NCBI GenBank assembly: GCA_025210615.1
Contig: JAOARJ010000013.1
Coordinates: 40,001-104,000, forward strand
Direction of reading: 5' to 3'
Length of the DNA: 64,000 nucleotides
Source: Candidatus Altimarinota bacterium
Lineage (GTDB): Bacteria > Patescibacteriota > Gracilibacteria > BD1-5 > UBA6164
The position numbers and the translations under genes were made by a program. Shown piece after piece: positions 41,349-52,498 of the stretch (position 1 is its first letter; the number at the start of each line of letters is the position of its first letter). Below the pieces are notes generated by a model, which made no database searches, was not told the DNA's origin, and saw only the letters and a program-made list of their open reading frames with translations.

Positions 41349-42608
41349 ATGAAAAAAATTATAAAGAATATTAGTTTGTTATTTATTGGATTATATTTTA
41401 TATTATTTTCTAGTTTTGTTTTGGCGGAATATACTGCTAAAGAAAATATGCAATGGTATAATGAAAATGAAGCTAAATTTGATTCAAAAACTTTAGATAA
41501 TATTGCGGATTGATTAGTTGATACTCAGAAAATAACTTTAGGTCAAAAAAGTGAAATAAATAGTAAACAAAATCAATATGATACTTCTTGAGAAGTGACT
41601 TCTCATTGGTCTACTTATACAGCAGAAGTTAGAAAAACAATTGATTCGTCTAATACTGATTCATCATCTCCTTGAATGTATACCTGATGAGACTCGGATA
41701 GTAGTTCTTCTTGATGAAGTAATGGAGGATCTAGTAGTGGTTCTTCAGTAGATTTATCAAGTTGAAAAAAATCTTGAGATAATGAAAATGAATGAGAAAA
41801 AAAATGAAGTTCTTGAATTGGTAAAGACAGTTCAACAAATTGAGGTTGAAATGATACTTGAAATTCTGCGTGAAAATGAGATACCACACCTTGATGATGA
41901 GCTTGAAAAGATTGACAACAAAAATGAAGTGAGCAAACAAATGGTAATACTAAAGATTGACAAACTTCTGGAAACTGATGAAAAGAATGAGAAGAACAAG
42001 GAAAAGACTGATGAACAACTCCTTGAAAATCAAATTGAGATAGTGGAGATTGATGAGCTGGTTGATGAGATGCTACACCTTGAGATTGAACAACACAATG
42101 AGATTCTCAAAATGGACAAAACTGAGCAAGTTGAAATACGGGTAGTAGCTTGTCTTGAAGTTGAACATCAGGAAGTGCCTGAGCTAATGGTGGTAATTCT
42201 TGATGATGAAACTGAAATTGAGATTCAAGTTGAGGTTGAAATTGAATAAAAACAGAAGAAGGAAATCCAAATGTACCAGAAATAAATTGTTTCTGACTTC
42301 CTGGTTGTGAAATCACCGAAGGAACAGATTCTTCAAGCACTAATAAAGTTACATGATTTTTATGAAATCTAGTTTCAAAATTAATTTCATATGCTATAGC
42401 TATTTGAGTTATTGCTATAATGATAGCTTGATGAATGTATATGACCTCTGCTTGAGATGATGAAAAAGCGAATAAAGCGAGAAAATGGATAACTTGGATT
42501 CTAACTTGAGTAGTAGCCTCAATGCTAGCATTTGCTGTTATTAATATGATAGATAACTTGGTTATTAATCTAGATTGAAATTCTCCACCAATAGAAAATG
42601 AAAGATAA
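41349..42608 (+). CDS. Exported Gly-rich protein with T4SS-pilin-like tail
   Basis: 419 residues. A signal peptide (LLFIGLYFILFSSFVLA) is followed by about 90 ordinary residues and a low-complexity Gly/Ser/Asp/Asn/Lys region (about 113-297), in which most glycines are TGA; by hand count the gene has about 60 TGA and about 21 GGN glycine codons. A Cys-containing joint (NCFGLPGCEIT) leads to the two-helix tail: IGVIAIMIAGGMYMTSAGDD, EKANKARKWITWILTGVV, ASMLAFAVINMIDNLV. The tail fits the CPR T4SS pilin consensus very well. A flexible, hydrophilic surface filament or spacer is inferred. Ordinary-code reading would break the gene into dozens of pieces. Confidence 0.82.
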
Positions 42609-42628
42609 TATAAACTTAATTAAAAATT

Positions 42629-43015
42629 ATGAAAAAATTATATTTATACATAATAGTTTTTATAAGCTCTTTTTATAGCTTAGTTAGTTTTGCTAAAAAT
42701 GGGGATACAAGTCTTATTGAAAAAATGAGTCCTAAATGAAAATCTATTGTGAAAGTAACACCCTCTACAACATGAGAAGATTGACTTAGTGCGTTAGATA
42801 ATTTGCTAAATATTATTAGAGATATCATGTTTGGTATATTACCAACTTTTGCAGTACTTGTTTTTCTTTTTATCTGAGCAAAATTATTTATGGCTAGATG
42901 AAATCAAGAAGAATTTAAAAAATCGCTTATGTGGTTTGTATATGCGGCTGTTTGAATGGCTATTATTCCACTTGCTTGGTGAGTTATAAAATTATTAACA
43001 ACTATTACTCTTTAG
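42629..43015 (+). CDS. T4SS-pilin-like small membrane protein
   Basis: 128 residues: signal peptide (YIIVFISSFYSLVSFA), a short linker, and the two-helix module GILPTFAVLVFLFIGAKLFM, ARGNQEEFKKSLMW, FVYAAVGMAIIPLAWGVIK. This is close to a bare VirB2/TrbC-type pilin. It lies 20 bases after the Gly-rich gene and 18 before the next pilin-like gene. Confidence 0.8.
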
Positions 43016-43033
43016 TTATCTAAATATAAAATT

Positions 43034-43465
43034 ATGAAAAAATTTTTGATTTTAATTACATTATTTTTAATATTATTATGAGGATTCTTTAGTTTTTTTA
43101 ATAATAATGTTTTGGCAGCTAGTAAATTAGATAAAGATTTAGAAAAATCTGTCTCAGAATTATTAAAAGACTATACTCCAAATAAAGTAGTAAAAACAGA
43201 AAAAGATGATACAACTGTAAATGTATGACTAAAAGACCTTATTTCAACTTTAGTTACAAATTTATCTTTGTTATTATGAATCGCTGCTATTTGAGCAGTT
43301 GCTTATTGAGGTATAACAATAATAATAAGTGCTTGAGAAGATGAATGAGTTACTAAATGAAAAAGCATTATAAAATGGGCTGTATTATGATTTGTTTGAT
43401 TAGTATCAGCTTCAGGACTTATAACTCTAGTTATAAATATTATGTATTGATTAGCCTCGACTTAA
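43034..43465 (+). CDS. T4SS-pilin-like small membrane protein
   Basis: 143 residues: signal peptide (LILITLFLILLGGFFSFF with cleavage after LAA), a 45-residue polar segment, then LGIAAIGAVAYGGITIIISA, GEDEGVTKGKSIIKW and AVLGFVGLVSASGLITLVI. It is the clearest VirB2-like member of the four, with the Y-G-G...S-A-G-x-x-E...KGK pattern. It is 10 bases upstream of the metalloprotease gene, so the five genes from 39475 probably form one transcript. Confidence 0.82.
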
Positions 43466-43475
43466 TTAGAAAAAT

Positions 43476-44450
43476 ATGATGAAAAAACTAAAATTATTTA
43501 TTTCACTTGTGATTATTTTTACTGCCATAATTTTTTATGCGGATTTATTCCTGTCAGAAAAACAAGAACAAACAGATTTTGATACTAATGTGGAAAAAAT
43601 AAAAAAAGTATCTTCTCCAATTTCAGAAGAAAGGCTTAATAAAGCTAGAGAAAAAATGAGAGAAAGACTAGCTCAAATTAGGGAAGAAGAAAAAAATACT
43701 CCAAATTTAGACTCAGCGAATCAAAATAATAATCAAGAAGATATAAAAAATACAAAAAATAATAGTGAAAATATTAAAAAAACAGAAGAAAAAGTAGAAA
43801 AAACAGAACAAAAAAGCCATAATTTTGAAATAAATTATATTTTAGAAGATTATGAAAATACATTAAGTAATCTAAGGAAATTTTCCCTAGAAAGTATTCT
43901 AATAAGCCATTTATTTAATAATAAAGTCAATAATTTAATCACTGATTTAATAGAAGCAAAAGAAGAGGTTAGATGAAAAATGAAAAATTGAGCGATATTA
44001 ATGTTTGCTCCACATTTGCTTAAAAATGAGGAATTTATCAGCGTTTTTATTCATGAATTAGGGCATTTTGTTGATTTATATTATTTAAGAAAATGATATT
44101 TTTGAGACGCTAGTAATAAATTTTATGACATAAGTTGGAAATCTACAAAAATTTTAAAGTCATGAAATGGACAAAAAGATTTTGTATCAGGATACGCTAT
44201 GACAAATAAATATGAAGATTTTGCTGAAAGTTTTGAATTTTTTATTTTGCATAATAAAGATTTTCTAAAAAAAGCTCAAAACAGCAGTAAATTAATGAAA
44301 AAGTATGAATTTTTTGAAGAACATATTTTTGTTTCTGGAGAATTTAAAAATTCTAATTTTTGAGAAAATGAATTTAAAGAAGATATTTGGGATACTACAA
44401 AATTAGAAATAAGTGAAAAAAAGTTTTTGAATTATATAAAAAATAATTAA
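43476..44450 (+). CDS. Membrane-anchored HExxH zinc metalloprotease-like protein
   Basis: 324 residues. An N-terminal signal anchor (LFISLVIIFTAIIFYADLF) is followed by a coiled, charged linker (residues 30-120) and a peptidase-like domain. VFIHELGHFVDLYYLRKGYF contains HELGH at residues 193-197, the gluzincin-type zinc site; YEDFAESFEFFILHN about 50 residues later offers the third ligand (Glu in FAES). The layout resembles anthrax-toxin lethal-factor-like or other small secreted zincins. The active site would be outside the cell. Placed directly after four pilin-like genes, it may process or degrade surface proteins of its own system or of a host; this is inference. Confidence 0.78.
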
Positions 44451-44658
44451 TATACTATCAGCTTTATAAAAAATAAATATTTTTCTTCACTATAATTTAA
44501 AATAAAAATAACAAGGAGATTTTTCATATTAAATCAATAATTATAAATAAAAATTATATTTAAATCACAAGTTTTATTTTTAAAAAGTTAAATTAGCCTA
44601 AAAAGATGTATTATTTTTTTATAAAGTAAATCAATTTTATTTTATAAATTCTTATTTA
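44451..44658 (+). promoter_or_regulatory. AT-rich leader of the RNase J-like gene
   Basis: 208 bases. TATAAT at 44491-44496 is a candidate -10 box, and AAGGAG at about 44514 is not followed by a start codon. The remaining 140 bases could be a long 5' leader; no stable hairpin was seen. Confidence 0.35.
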
Positions 44659-46656
44659 ATGCAAGATTTTTTTGATGAATTAAACTCTGAATTATCAGAT
44701 AAAAACAACAACAATAATACTAATAATAATCAAGACAATACTTCTGAAAATCCTGAAATTTCTAGAGAAGAACAAAAAAAAGAAGTTCAAATTCCTTTGA
44801 CTTTTGATCCAAATAAGTCTAATCCTTATATAAAAACTAAATTTAAATTTAATCAAAATAGTAATAATAACGCCAACAATAATCAAAACACTAACTATAA
44901 AACTAATAACAATAGAAATAATTATAATTCAAGAAATAATACAAATAACGGAAATTATTCTATAAAAGACTCTATGCAAAATAATTTTCCTGAAACTAGA
45001 TTTTATTTGCCTTTATTAAGAGATGAATCGACAAGAGTTGTATTTTTATGATGAAATAATGAAGTCGGGAAAAATATGACAGTTTATCAATATGAAGATG
45101 ATTTAATAATTGTTGATGCTGGATTACAAAAAAATGAATCTGGAGTCTTACAAAAAAAATATTCTATCCCTGATATTTCTTTTTTAATCCCTATTAAACA
45201 AAAAATAAAAGGATTATTTATTACAAATGCTTTAGTAGAAAACGCTTGAGCACTTCCACAAATATTGAAACCATTATGATGTCCTGATTTATACTGAAAT
45301 AAAATCACAATAGAATTATTAAAAGTTTTAATTAAGGATAATGAAATTTTAGAAAAAACTAACTTTATAGAAATTTCTGATGGAGAGACTGTAGAATGTG
45401 GAAAATTTAAAGTAACGCCTATTGTAAGCGATGATACTAAATCGTTAACAATGTATAATATTGTTTCTCCAAAACTAAATATTATTCATACTTGAAGTTA
45501 TAAAATTACTGAAAATTTAAAACAAAAATTAGAGAATTACAGAGGAAAGACTGATTTATTAGTTAATGAATCTTCTTCTAGTTTTAAAAAAGCTCCGTTT
45601 TTTTCTAAATATAATATTGAAGAAAATTTAAAGAAAATCTTAAGAAATAAAAAATCGAGAACATTTATATTAACTCCCTATCCGCTTATAACAAGGCTTG
45701 CTCCTATTGTAGAAGAAGCCGAAAAATTATGAAAAACTATTTTGGTTTTATGAAAAGATTTAGGAGATATTGTTTCAGCAGGAGAAAGATTATGACTATT
45801 TCCTGAATGAAAAGTGAAAAAATATAATCCAAATATTACAGAAAATTTAGAAGATAATGAACAAGTTATTCTAGTTTGATGAAATATTGATGATAAATTT
45901 TCTCAAATAAATAAAATTATAGATTGAACTAATTATAATATTGCTTTTGAAAGATGAGATAGTTTGGTTGTACCTCCTTATGAATTACAAAATGATGCTA
46001 GTTTAAGAGTATTAAATAGATTATTCTTTGAAGGAGTGAATATTATAACAAATACTTTCTTAGATCCTAGGCAAGCGAGTATAGCTTGAAAAGAAGAACA
46101 ACAAGAGCTTATAAAGGTTTTAGAACCAAAAAATATAGCGCCTTATGGTACACATTCTTTACATAGAAATGTAGCTCAAGTATGAATTTTAGAAACAGGA
46201 TTTGCTAAAGAAAATATAGTGCAAAATAACGATTGAGAAATTATAGATGTAGATAATACTGCGAGTGTTTTTAAATCTAGAATTAGAGTTCCTGTACAAG
46301 AAATTTTAGTAGATTGATTTGGTATTTGATTAGCAACAAGTCATATTATCAAAGCAAGAGAAAATATGATGGACGGATGAGTTTTAGTTGCTATTTTCCC
46401 AGTAGACTCAAATACTAGAACAATAGTTTGACCTATAAGACTTGAAACTAGATGATTTGTTTATCTTGATGAAGTTCGTCTTATGCATAAAGTTTTGATT
46501 AAAAAAGCTAGAAATGTTTTTGAAAATACACTTCAAGATGTACCTGAAATAGAAGATAAAGATTTAATAAAAATTATAAAGACAGATTTAGAATCTTATG
46601 TCTTAAAAACTGTTAATAGGGAGCCTATGGTAATTCCTGTTATAGTAAATATGTAA
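44659..46656 (+). CDS. Catalytically inactive RNase J family protein
   Basis: 665 residues. An Asn-rich low-complexity tail (residues 17-100) precedes a full RNase J fold: FLGGNNEVGKNMTVYQYEDD, IVDAGL, SIPDISFL, GKFKVTP, then the beta-CASP part (RTFILTPYPLITRLAPIVEE, ERLGLFPEG) and C-terminal domain (GLATSHIIKARENMMDGGVL, GFVYLDEVRLMHKVLIKKAR). Every metal-binding motif is lost. The HGHEDH loop reads ITNALVENAGALP (residues about 187-199); the next His motif (THSIPDS in active enzymes) reads IVSDDTK; TGDFK reads TGSYK (about 278); the Asp of LLSDST is Asn/Glu (LVNESS); the C-terminal GHAS/HGE histidines are also replaced (PYGTHSLHR). It should not cut RNA by this site. RNA binding or a scaffold role with an active partner is possible. 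Confidence 0.88.
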
Positions 46657-46657
46657 A

Positions 46658-46694
46658 AATAAAACTACTTGTTAATTCAAAGTAGTTTTTTATT
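46658..46694. terminator. Bidirectional terminator
   Basis: AAAACTACTT...AAGTAGTTTTTT hairpin between the RNase J-like gene and the minus-strand surface protein gene. Confidence 0.8.
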
Positions 46695-46695
46695 T

Positions 46696-47943
46696 TTATG
46701 GGCGGACTATAAACCTTGCTGAATAATAACCATTACGACCACCTGTGCTATATCCCCATTGTTCTGAACAGCCTCCACCATTCATAGTACGAGCTCCCCG
46801 TCACCATTTAGTTCCATCAACATAACCAACTGCAGAAAGCCATATTTTTTCAGCATTAGTTTTATCATTTGAATCAGTTAGAAAAGGAGTATTTTTATCT
46901 TCTCATTCACAAGCCATTTGATATTCTCATCTAGTATTTCATGTTAAATTATTTCAATCTGAAATATAACTAAATGCACTTGGGAGATGACTTCAAGGTT
47001 TTTGGGTCCAAGCTGTTAGATATTTTTGTCTATTTTGATAAGTAATATTATTAAAATCTTTTGTATCTGTATTAGCAGTAACATCTGTCTTGTATTGTTC
47101 ATAAGAGATTGTTTCATTTTTAGTTTTATCTGGATGATGTTTATATTCCATATCCTCTCATAAATCTTTTACTCAATCTATACAGTCAGCTATATAAATG
47201 GCTGGAATAGCGTGTCAATTTACCGTTGTCAATAATGTGTTTGTATCATTTACTGTTATCCAATTTATACTTTTAGCTTGAGTGTAATTATTTCAAGTTC
47301 ATGCTAACCATTGCATTCTTCAGGTTATAGTATCTTCAGCATTAGAATCATTATTTTTTGATGTTCACAATGGCCTGCAAGAATATGGTATTGGACTATT
47401 TGCTACATGTGTTAGATTTTTGGTTTGTCACATGTCTGGACGAGAATTTCATGTATCATCTATTGTTTTAGAGTCTAATAAAACTGATGGATTCCATCCA
47501 TTTACATAAGTTGCAGTATTATTTCACCAACCATTCCAAGAAATTCATCAGGTTCAATTTGTGGCGTCACTATTCCAATCTCAAAATCTAGGGGAAATAC
47601 AGAATCAATCTCATTTAGCACTTCAAATATAAACGTCATTATCTTTATCTACCCACATCCATCAGGCTTCATTTTCACAAGAATTTTTGTCTATTATTTT
47701 TTTTCTTAAACATTTTTTTTCTCATCAAACCTCACTACATAGTTCTCAAGTCACATATAATTTTCAATTTAATTTTATATCAGTTCAAGATACATCTATT
47801 TTATTAGTTAAACTAGAAATATTACTCCAAGTAGTATTATCTAAAACTTCTCAAGAGTTTTTAGTTATGGAAATCGCTCAAATAAAATTCACTAAATATA
47901 TTCAGCTAAAAATTAGGCTTAAAAATAATATAAATTTCTTCAT
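46696..47943 (-). CDS. Modular surface protein sharing its N-terminal module with 13906-14769
   Basis: 415 residues. Signal peptide, then the shared module (TKNSGEVLDNTTW, NISSLTNKIDV, IKLNGKLYVTGELC, GEKKCL), after which it diverges from its paralogue. Residues about 85-415 are Trp/Gly/Asn-rich with many Cys and end in GGGCSEQWGYSTGGRNGYYS-type sequence and ARFIVRP. This part resembles exported sulfatase-modifying-like or Fibrobacter-type 'major paralogous' domains (C-terminal R-F-x-V-R-P), but the family is not certain. One CGG codon occurs in KWG-x-GARTMNG. An adhesin or ligand-binding protein of the cell surface is inferred. Confidence 0.75.
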
Positions 47944-48082
47944 AATTTTCAAAAAATTATTTAATAATTAAAGCGATTATAATATTTTTTATATATAAAA
48001 TCAAGTTTTAATTTTTTATTTTATTGCTAAATCTTAAAAAATAATTAAAATCTGAATAATTAAATACTATAAACAAAACTTT

Positions 48083-50002
48083 ATGTGAAAAATAATTAGA
48101 TTGGACAAAAACTTAGCTAATCAAATCGCTGCTTGAGAAGTAGTAGAAAGGCCTATTTCTATTGTAAAAGAACTTATAGAAAATTCAATAGATGCTGGCT
48201 CTGATTCTATAAAAATCGAAATTAAAAATGGATGAAAAAGTGAAATAATCATCACAGACAATGGTTATTGAATAGATAAAAATGACCTAAATTTAGCAGT
48301 GGAAAAATATTCTACTTCAAAAATAAAAAATCTTGATGATCTATACAACATAATGACTTTTTGATTTAGATGAGAAGCATTAGCGTCTATTACTTCAGTA
48401 TCTAAAACTACAATTATATCAAAGACAAAAGATAGTGAAAGTGCTTATAAATTAGAAATAATATGATGAGAGTCAGGTGAAATTATAAAAGAAATGTGAG
48501 AAACAGGGACAAAAATAATTATTAGAGATTTATTTTATAACACTCCTGCAAGGTTAAATTATCTTAAAAAAGATAAGACAGAGTATGCTCATATATTTGA
48601 TTTTTTGCAAAATATTTCGCTTAGTTATCCGCATATTTGATTTGAGTTTATTAGTGATAATAGACAAGTTTTTAAATATAATATTTGAGATAATCTCCAA
48701 ACTAGAATTTATCATATTTATGGAGAAGAGGTTAGCGATAATCTGATAGACGTAAATTTTAATTTATGATGAATAGAGATTAGTTGATTTATCACAAATC
48801 CTAATATAAGTTTTGGGAATAAAAATAGACAAAATCTTTTTGTAAATAATAGAGTTATTAAAAGTCCGCTTATTTATAAAGCGATTACGAACGCTTATAA
48901 TAGATTTATTCCGCATAATAGATTTCCTGCTTATATTTTAAATCTTGAAATTGATCCTACTCAAGTGGATGTAAATGTTCATCCGCGTAAACTAGAGGTA
49001 AGATTTGCCAATGAGAGCCAAATTTTTAAGAGTTTTTATAATGCTATTTATGATAAATTAAATAGTTTTTCAGTTGTTTCTATTCATAATCAAGTCAATA
49101 ATAATCAAGAAAATAATATAAATAATACAGAAAATCTAGAATGAAATAATGATAACATTAGGCAAGAATTTTTAAATCTAAATAATAATTTTTCTAGTGC
49201 TAATACGAGTAGTGTGCAAAATAATTTAGATAAAAATAATAATTTTTATACTTGAAGTGGAAATAAATTTAAGTCTTATTCACCATATAAAGAAATAAAA
49301 TTTAATCCAAATCAAAGTCGCATAACAAGAGATTTTAATCCTTTTGATAATCCTGAGTGAAGTTCTTGAAATAATAATTTAAATAATATTGAAGAAGGAA
49401 GTTTAGAAACATCTACGGATTTACATGATACACCGCTTTGAAAAATCATTGGACAAGCCTTTAATAGTTATATAATAGTTGAAACAAATAATTCTATTCA
49501 AGTGTTGGACCAGCACGCTTTGGCTGAAAGAGTTATTTATGAAAGATTAGTAAATAGTAAACAGAAAGCTATTTCTCAAGGATTATTAGTATGAGAAAGT
49601 GTGAATCTTACGCCAAAAGAATTTAATATTTTGGAGCATCGCAAGGCAGTTTTTGAAGAGATGTGATTTGAAGTAGAATTATTAAGTAATAATATTGTGA
49701 TGATAAACGCTGTTCCTTCGTTTATAAAACAGCATGATATAAAGGATGTTTTCTTATGAGTTTTAGAAGATATTTGAGAAGAAGCTGATAGTAAATCAAA
49801 AACTTTAGATGAAATAAGAAATAAAATTTATGCTTTTACTGCTTGTAGAAGTGCGATAAAATTCGGGAATAAATTAAACTTATTTGAGATGAATAAACTT
49901 TTGAAAGATAGTACGCTTGATTATTCTTCAACTTGTCCGCATGGTCGTCCAGTGAGTTTTGAGATAGATTTACATGAATTAAAAAATAAGTATGAGAGGT
50001 AA
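48083..50002 (+). CDS. mutL: DNA mismatch repair protein MutL
   Basis: 639 residues. GHKL ATPase motifs: [39 protein letters not shown], and [34 protein letters not shown] closes the N-terminal domain. An Asn-rich linker (residues 335-430) follows. The C-terminal domain has [13 protein letters not shown] (about residue 475), the metal-binding D-Q-H-A-x2-E-x4-E endonuclease motif, with [10 protein letters not shown] and CPHGRP. This is therefore the nicking type of MutL. No mutS is in the window. The start ATG is followed by a TGA glycine (MGKIIRLD). Confidence 0.95.
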
Positions 50003-50045
50003 ATAAAAATAATAAATTAAATTAATATTTAATAACTATAAAACT

Positions 50046-50633
50046 ATGACAGAAAAAAAGAATGTCAATAATGATAGAGTTATAATTCTAAAATGAGAAA
50101 AAGTAGCTCTAGTTGTCCCAGAAAAAAGTGATTTAGACTTATGGTATAAATGAATAAATAATCAAGAGATTAATAAATTTTTAATTATTTGAAATACTAT
50201 AATAACAAGAGAAGCACAAGAAAAATGGTATAATGAAGAGGCAAATAATGAAACAAGAAAAGTATTATGTATAATGAGCCTGGAGACTGGAAATATCATT
50301 TGAAATGTATGAATTCACGATATAGATAATTTTCATAGAATTGCTGAAGTTTGAATAATTATTTTTAAAAGTGATGAACATTCAAAATGATTTGGAACAG
50401 AAAGCGTAAAACTAATAACTCATTATTGATTTCATAGATTAAATTTGAGAAAAATAAAAATAGAATATTTTGGAAATAATAAATGAGGAGAAATTGCTTA
50501 TAAAAGAGTATGATTTAAAGAAATTTGAAGATATACTAAGGAGTATTATGCTAATTGAAAATATGAAGATAGAGTAATGATGGAAATATTTAAAGAAGAA
50601 TTTTATGAAAAATATCCAGAATTTTTAAAATAA
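50046..50633 (+). CDS. GNAT family N-acetyltransferase (RimJ/RimL-like)
   Basis: 195 residues. It begins with an acceptor-side segment (KGEKVALVVPEKSDLDLWYK) and has the acetyl-CoA-binding region HRIAEVGIIIFKSDEHSKGF-G-TES, with Gly residues encoded by TGA, plus RLNLRKIKIEYFGNNKGGEI and AYKRVGFKEIGRYTKEYY. RimJ/RimL-like enzymes acetylate protein N termini or small molecules; the substrate is unknown. 43 bases downstream of mutL, followed by a terminator-like hairpin. Confidence 0.88.
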
Positions 50634-50667
50634 AAAAAGTACTAGAAATTAATATAGTGTTTTTATT
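50634..50667. terminator. Weak bidirectional terminator
   Basis: AAAGTACTAGA-AATTAA-TATAGTGTTTTTA: an imperfect version of the hairpin at 4811. It overlaps the end of the minus-strand radical SAM gene. Confidence 0.6.
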
Positions 50668-51451
50668 TAAAATAAACTTTTATTTTTTTGTTATATTGTT
50701 TACTTAATTTTAATAGTTTTTTATTCTCTTCTTGCCAATAATTAAAATCATCTTTATTATAAATTTCTTGATATAAAGGAAATAACTTAGGAAAATATTT
50801 TTTTATCAAATCAAAAATTATTTTTTTATTATTAAATTTTAACCTTAAATTATCTGCCATATAATAGTCAACAAAATTATGCGTTAATTCTACAATTCTA
50901 TCTGTATTACTTATTCAAGGCCATAATGGCGCCATAAAAATATAAGTTTTTATTCAATTTTCTTTTAAAATTTTTAATGCATCAATTCTATCTTCAATAT
51001 TGCTAGTTCAAGGTTCTATATGCTTTTTAAGTCAATTACTCAAATGAGAAATAGAAAATCATACTTCAATATTTTTTATTTGCTTAATTAAATCAATATC
51101 ACGCAAAACTAAATCAGACTTTGTTAATATACTGATTTTAGCTTTAGAATCTTTAAATGCTCATAATATTCATCTCATTTTTTTATACTTTTTTTCAACT
51201 GGTTGATAACTATCAGTCACAGAAGATATAAAAATACTTCTATTATCATACTTTTTTCATATTTCAGGAATTTTAAAATCTTTTGGATAAACAAAAGTTC
51301 CCCATTTTTCATTGATTTCATAAAATTTTTTCATAAAATCAGCATAACAATAAATACATCAATGTCAGCATCAAACATACGGATTTATAACAAAATCAAC
51401 TCAAGGTAAATCACTTTTTGTAATAATATTTTTCGCAACTATTTTTTTCAC
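50663..51451 (-). CDS. Radical SAM protein, SplB-like
   Basis: 262 residues. NPYVGCGHGCIYCYADFM (residues about 21-38) carries the C-x3-C-x2-C iron-sulfur motif. The remaining TIM-barrel elements (IFISSVTDSYQPVEKKYKKM; ISILTKSDLVLRDIDLI; GFSISHL, IEPGTSNIEDRIDALKILKE; TYIFMAPLWPGISNT) are those of the spore-photoproduct-lyase-like/rSAM DNA repair branch. I place the start at GTG 51449-51451 because an in-frame TAA lies 15 codons or fewer upstream with no ATG. Reaction unknown. 21 bases downstream of queA. Confidence 0.85.
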
Positions 51452-51472
51452 TAACCAAAAAATTATTTAATA

Positions 51473-52498
51473 TTATTTTATCAGCATAGCATCTCAAAAA
51501 CTAAAAAATCTATAATTATTTTCAACAGCGTGATTATAACTTTCTAACATAAATTCTCTTCAAGCAAAACTACTTACAAGCATCAAAAGTGTAGACTTTG
51601 GCAAATGAAAATTCGTCACCATAGCATCTACAAATTTCCATTTATATCACGGATAAATAAAAATATCTGTATTTCTTTGTCAAAATTTTAACTCTCAATT
51701 TTCATCACTAAAACTTTCTAAAACCCTTATAGAAGTCGTTCCTACTGCGATAATTCTTTTTCACTCTTTTTTATATTTATTCAATTTTTCAGATGTTTCT
51801 CTTTCTAATTCTATATATTCAGAGTGCATCTTGTGTTCCAAAATATTATCCGTCTGAACAGGCTTGAAAGTCCCCGCTCCAACATGTAATAAAACCTTCT
51901 CTATTTTAACTCATTTTTTCTCTAATTTTTCAAGCAATTCAGGAGTAAAATGCAATCAAGCAGTCGGCGCTGCTACACTTCATAACTTTTCATTATAAAC
52001 AGTTTGATACCTCTCATTATTTTCTAATTTTTCCTTTATATAAGGTGGTAAAGGTATCTCTCAAATTTTTTCTATAATATCTAAAAAAACCTCTCAAGAA
52101 ATATTAAATTTTATTTTCCTTCATAAATCAGTAACCTTTATAACTTCTCATTCAAGCTCTGGAAATTCTGGAAATTTTATTTTTTTTCAAGGTTTTAATT
52201 TTTTTCAAGGAAAAACAATACAATCCCAAATTCAAGCCTCCAATTCATTATGTAAAAATACCTCTACTTCTCTTCCAGATTCAAGTTCTCAAGATAACCT
52301 TGCATTCATAACTCTAGTTTTATTCACAACCAAAACATCATTTTCTCAAAGCTCATCTACAATATCACTAAAAATTTTATCTTCTCTAGTTTTCTCATTT
52401 TTATCTAATACTAATAATCTTGAAGTATCTCTTTTTTCAAGCGGAGTTTGAGCGATTAATTTCTCTGGTAAGTTATAATCAAAATCTGATAAATTCAT
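51473..52498 (-). CDS. queA: S-adenosylmethionine:tRNA ribosyltransferase-isomerase
   Basis: 341 residues. [20 protein letters not shown] at the start, [66 protein letters not shown] and [19 protein letters not shown] are hallmark QueA segments. It builds epoxyqueuosine on tRNA from preQ1-tRNA. The only other queuosine-related gene seen is the precursor transporter at 12509. The TGA glycines match LGENDVL, VGAGTFK and AGLHF. Likely cotranscribed with the radical SAM gene. Confidence 0.96.

Noticed and set aside
41782-42249. 155-codon plus-strand open frame of Glu/Ile/Val-rich sequence
   Set aside because: Out-of-frame shadow of the Gly-rich region: TGA-rich DNA read one base off gives GAT/ATG/GAA codons. 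The true frame (41349-42608) has signal peptide and pilin-like tail.
39475-43465. A complete conjugative type IV secretion locus
   Set aside because: Only pilin-like tails are present; no ATPase, VirB6/8/9/10-like or relaxase gene is in the window.
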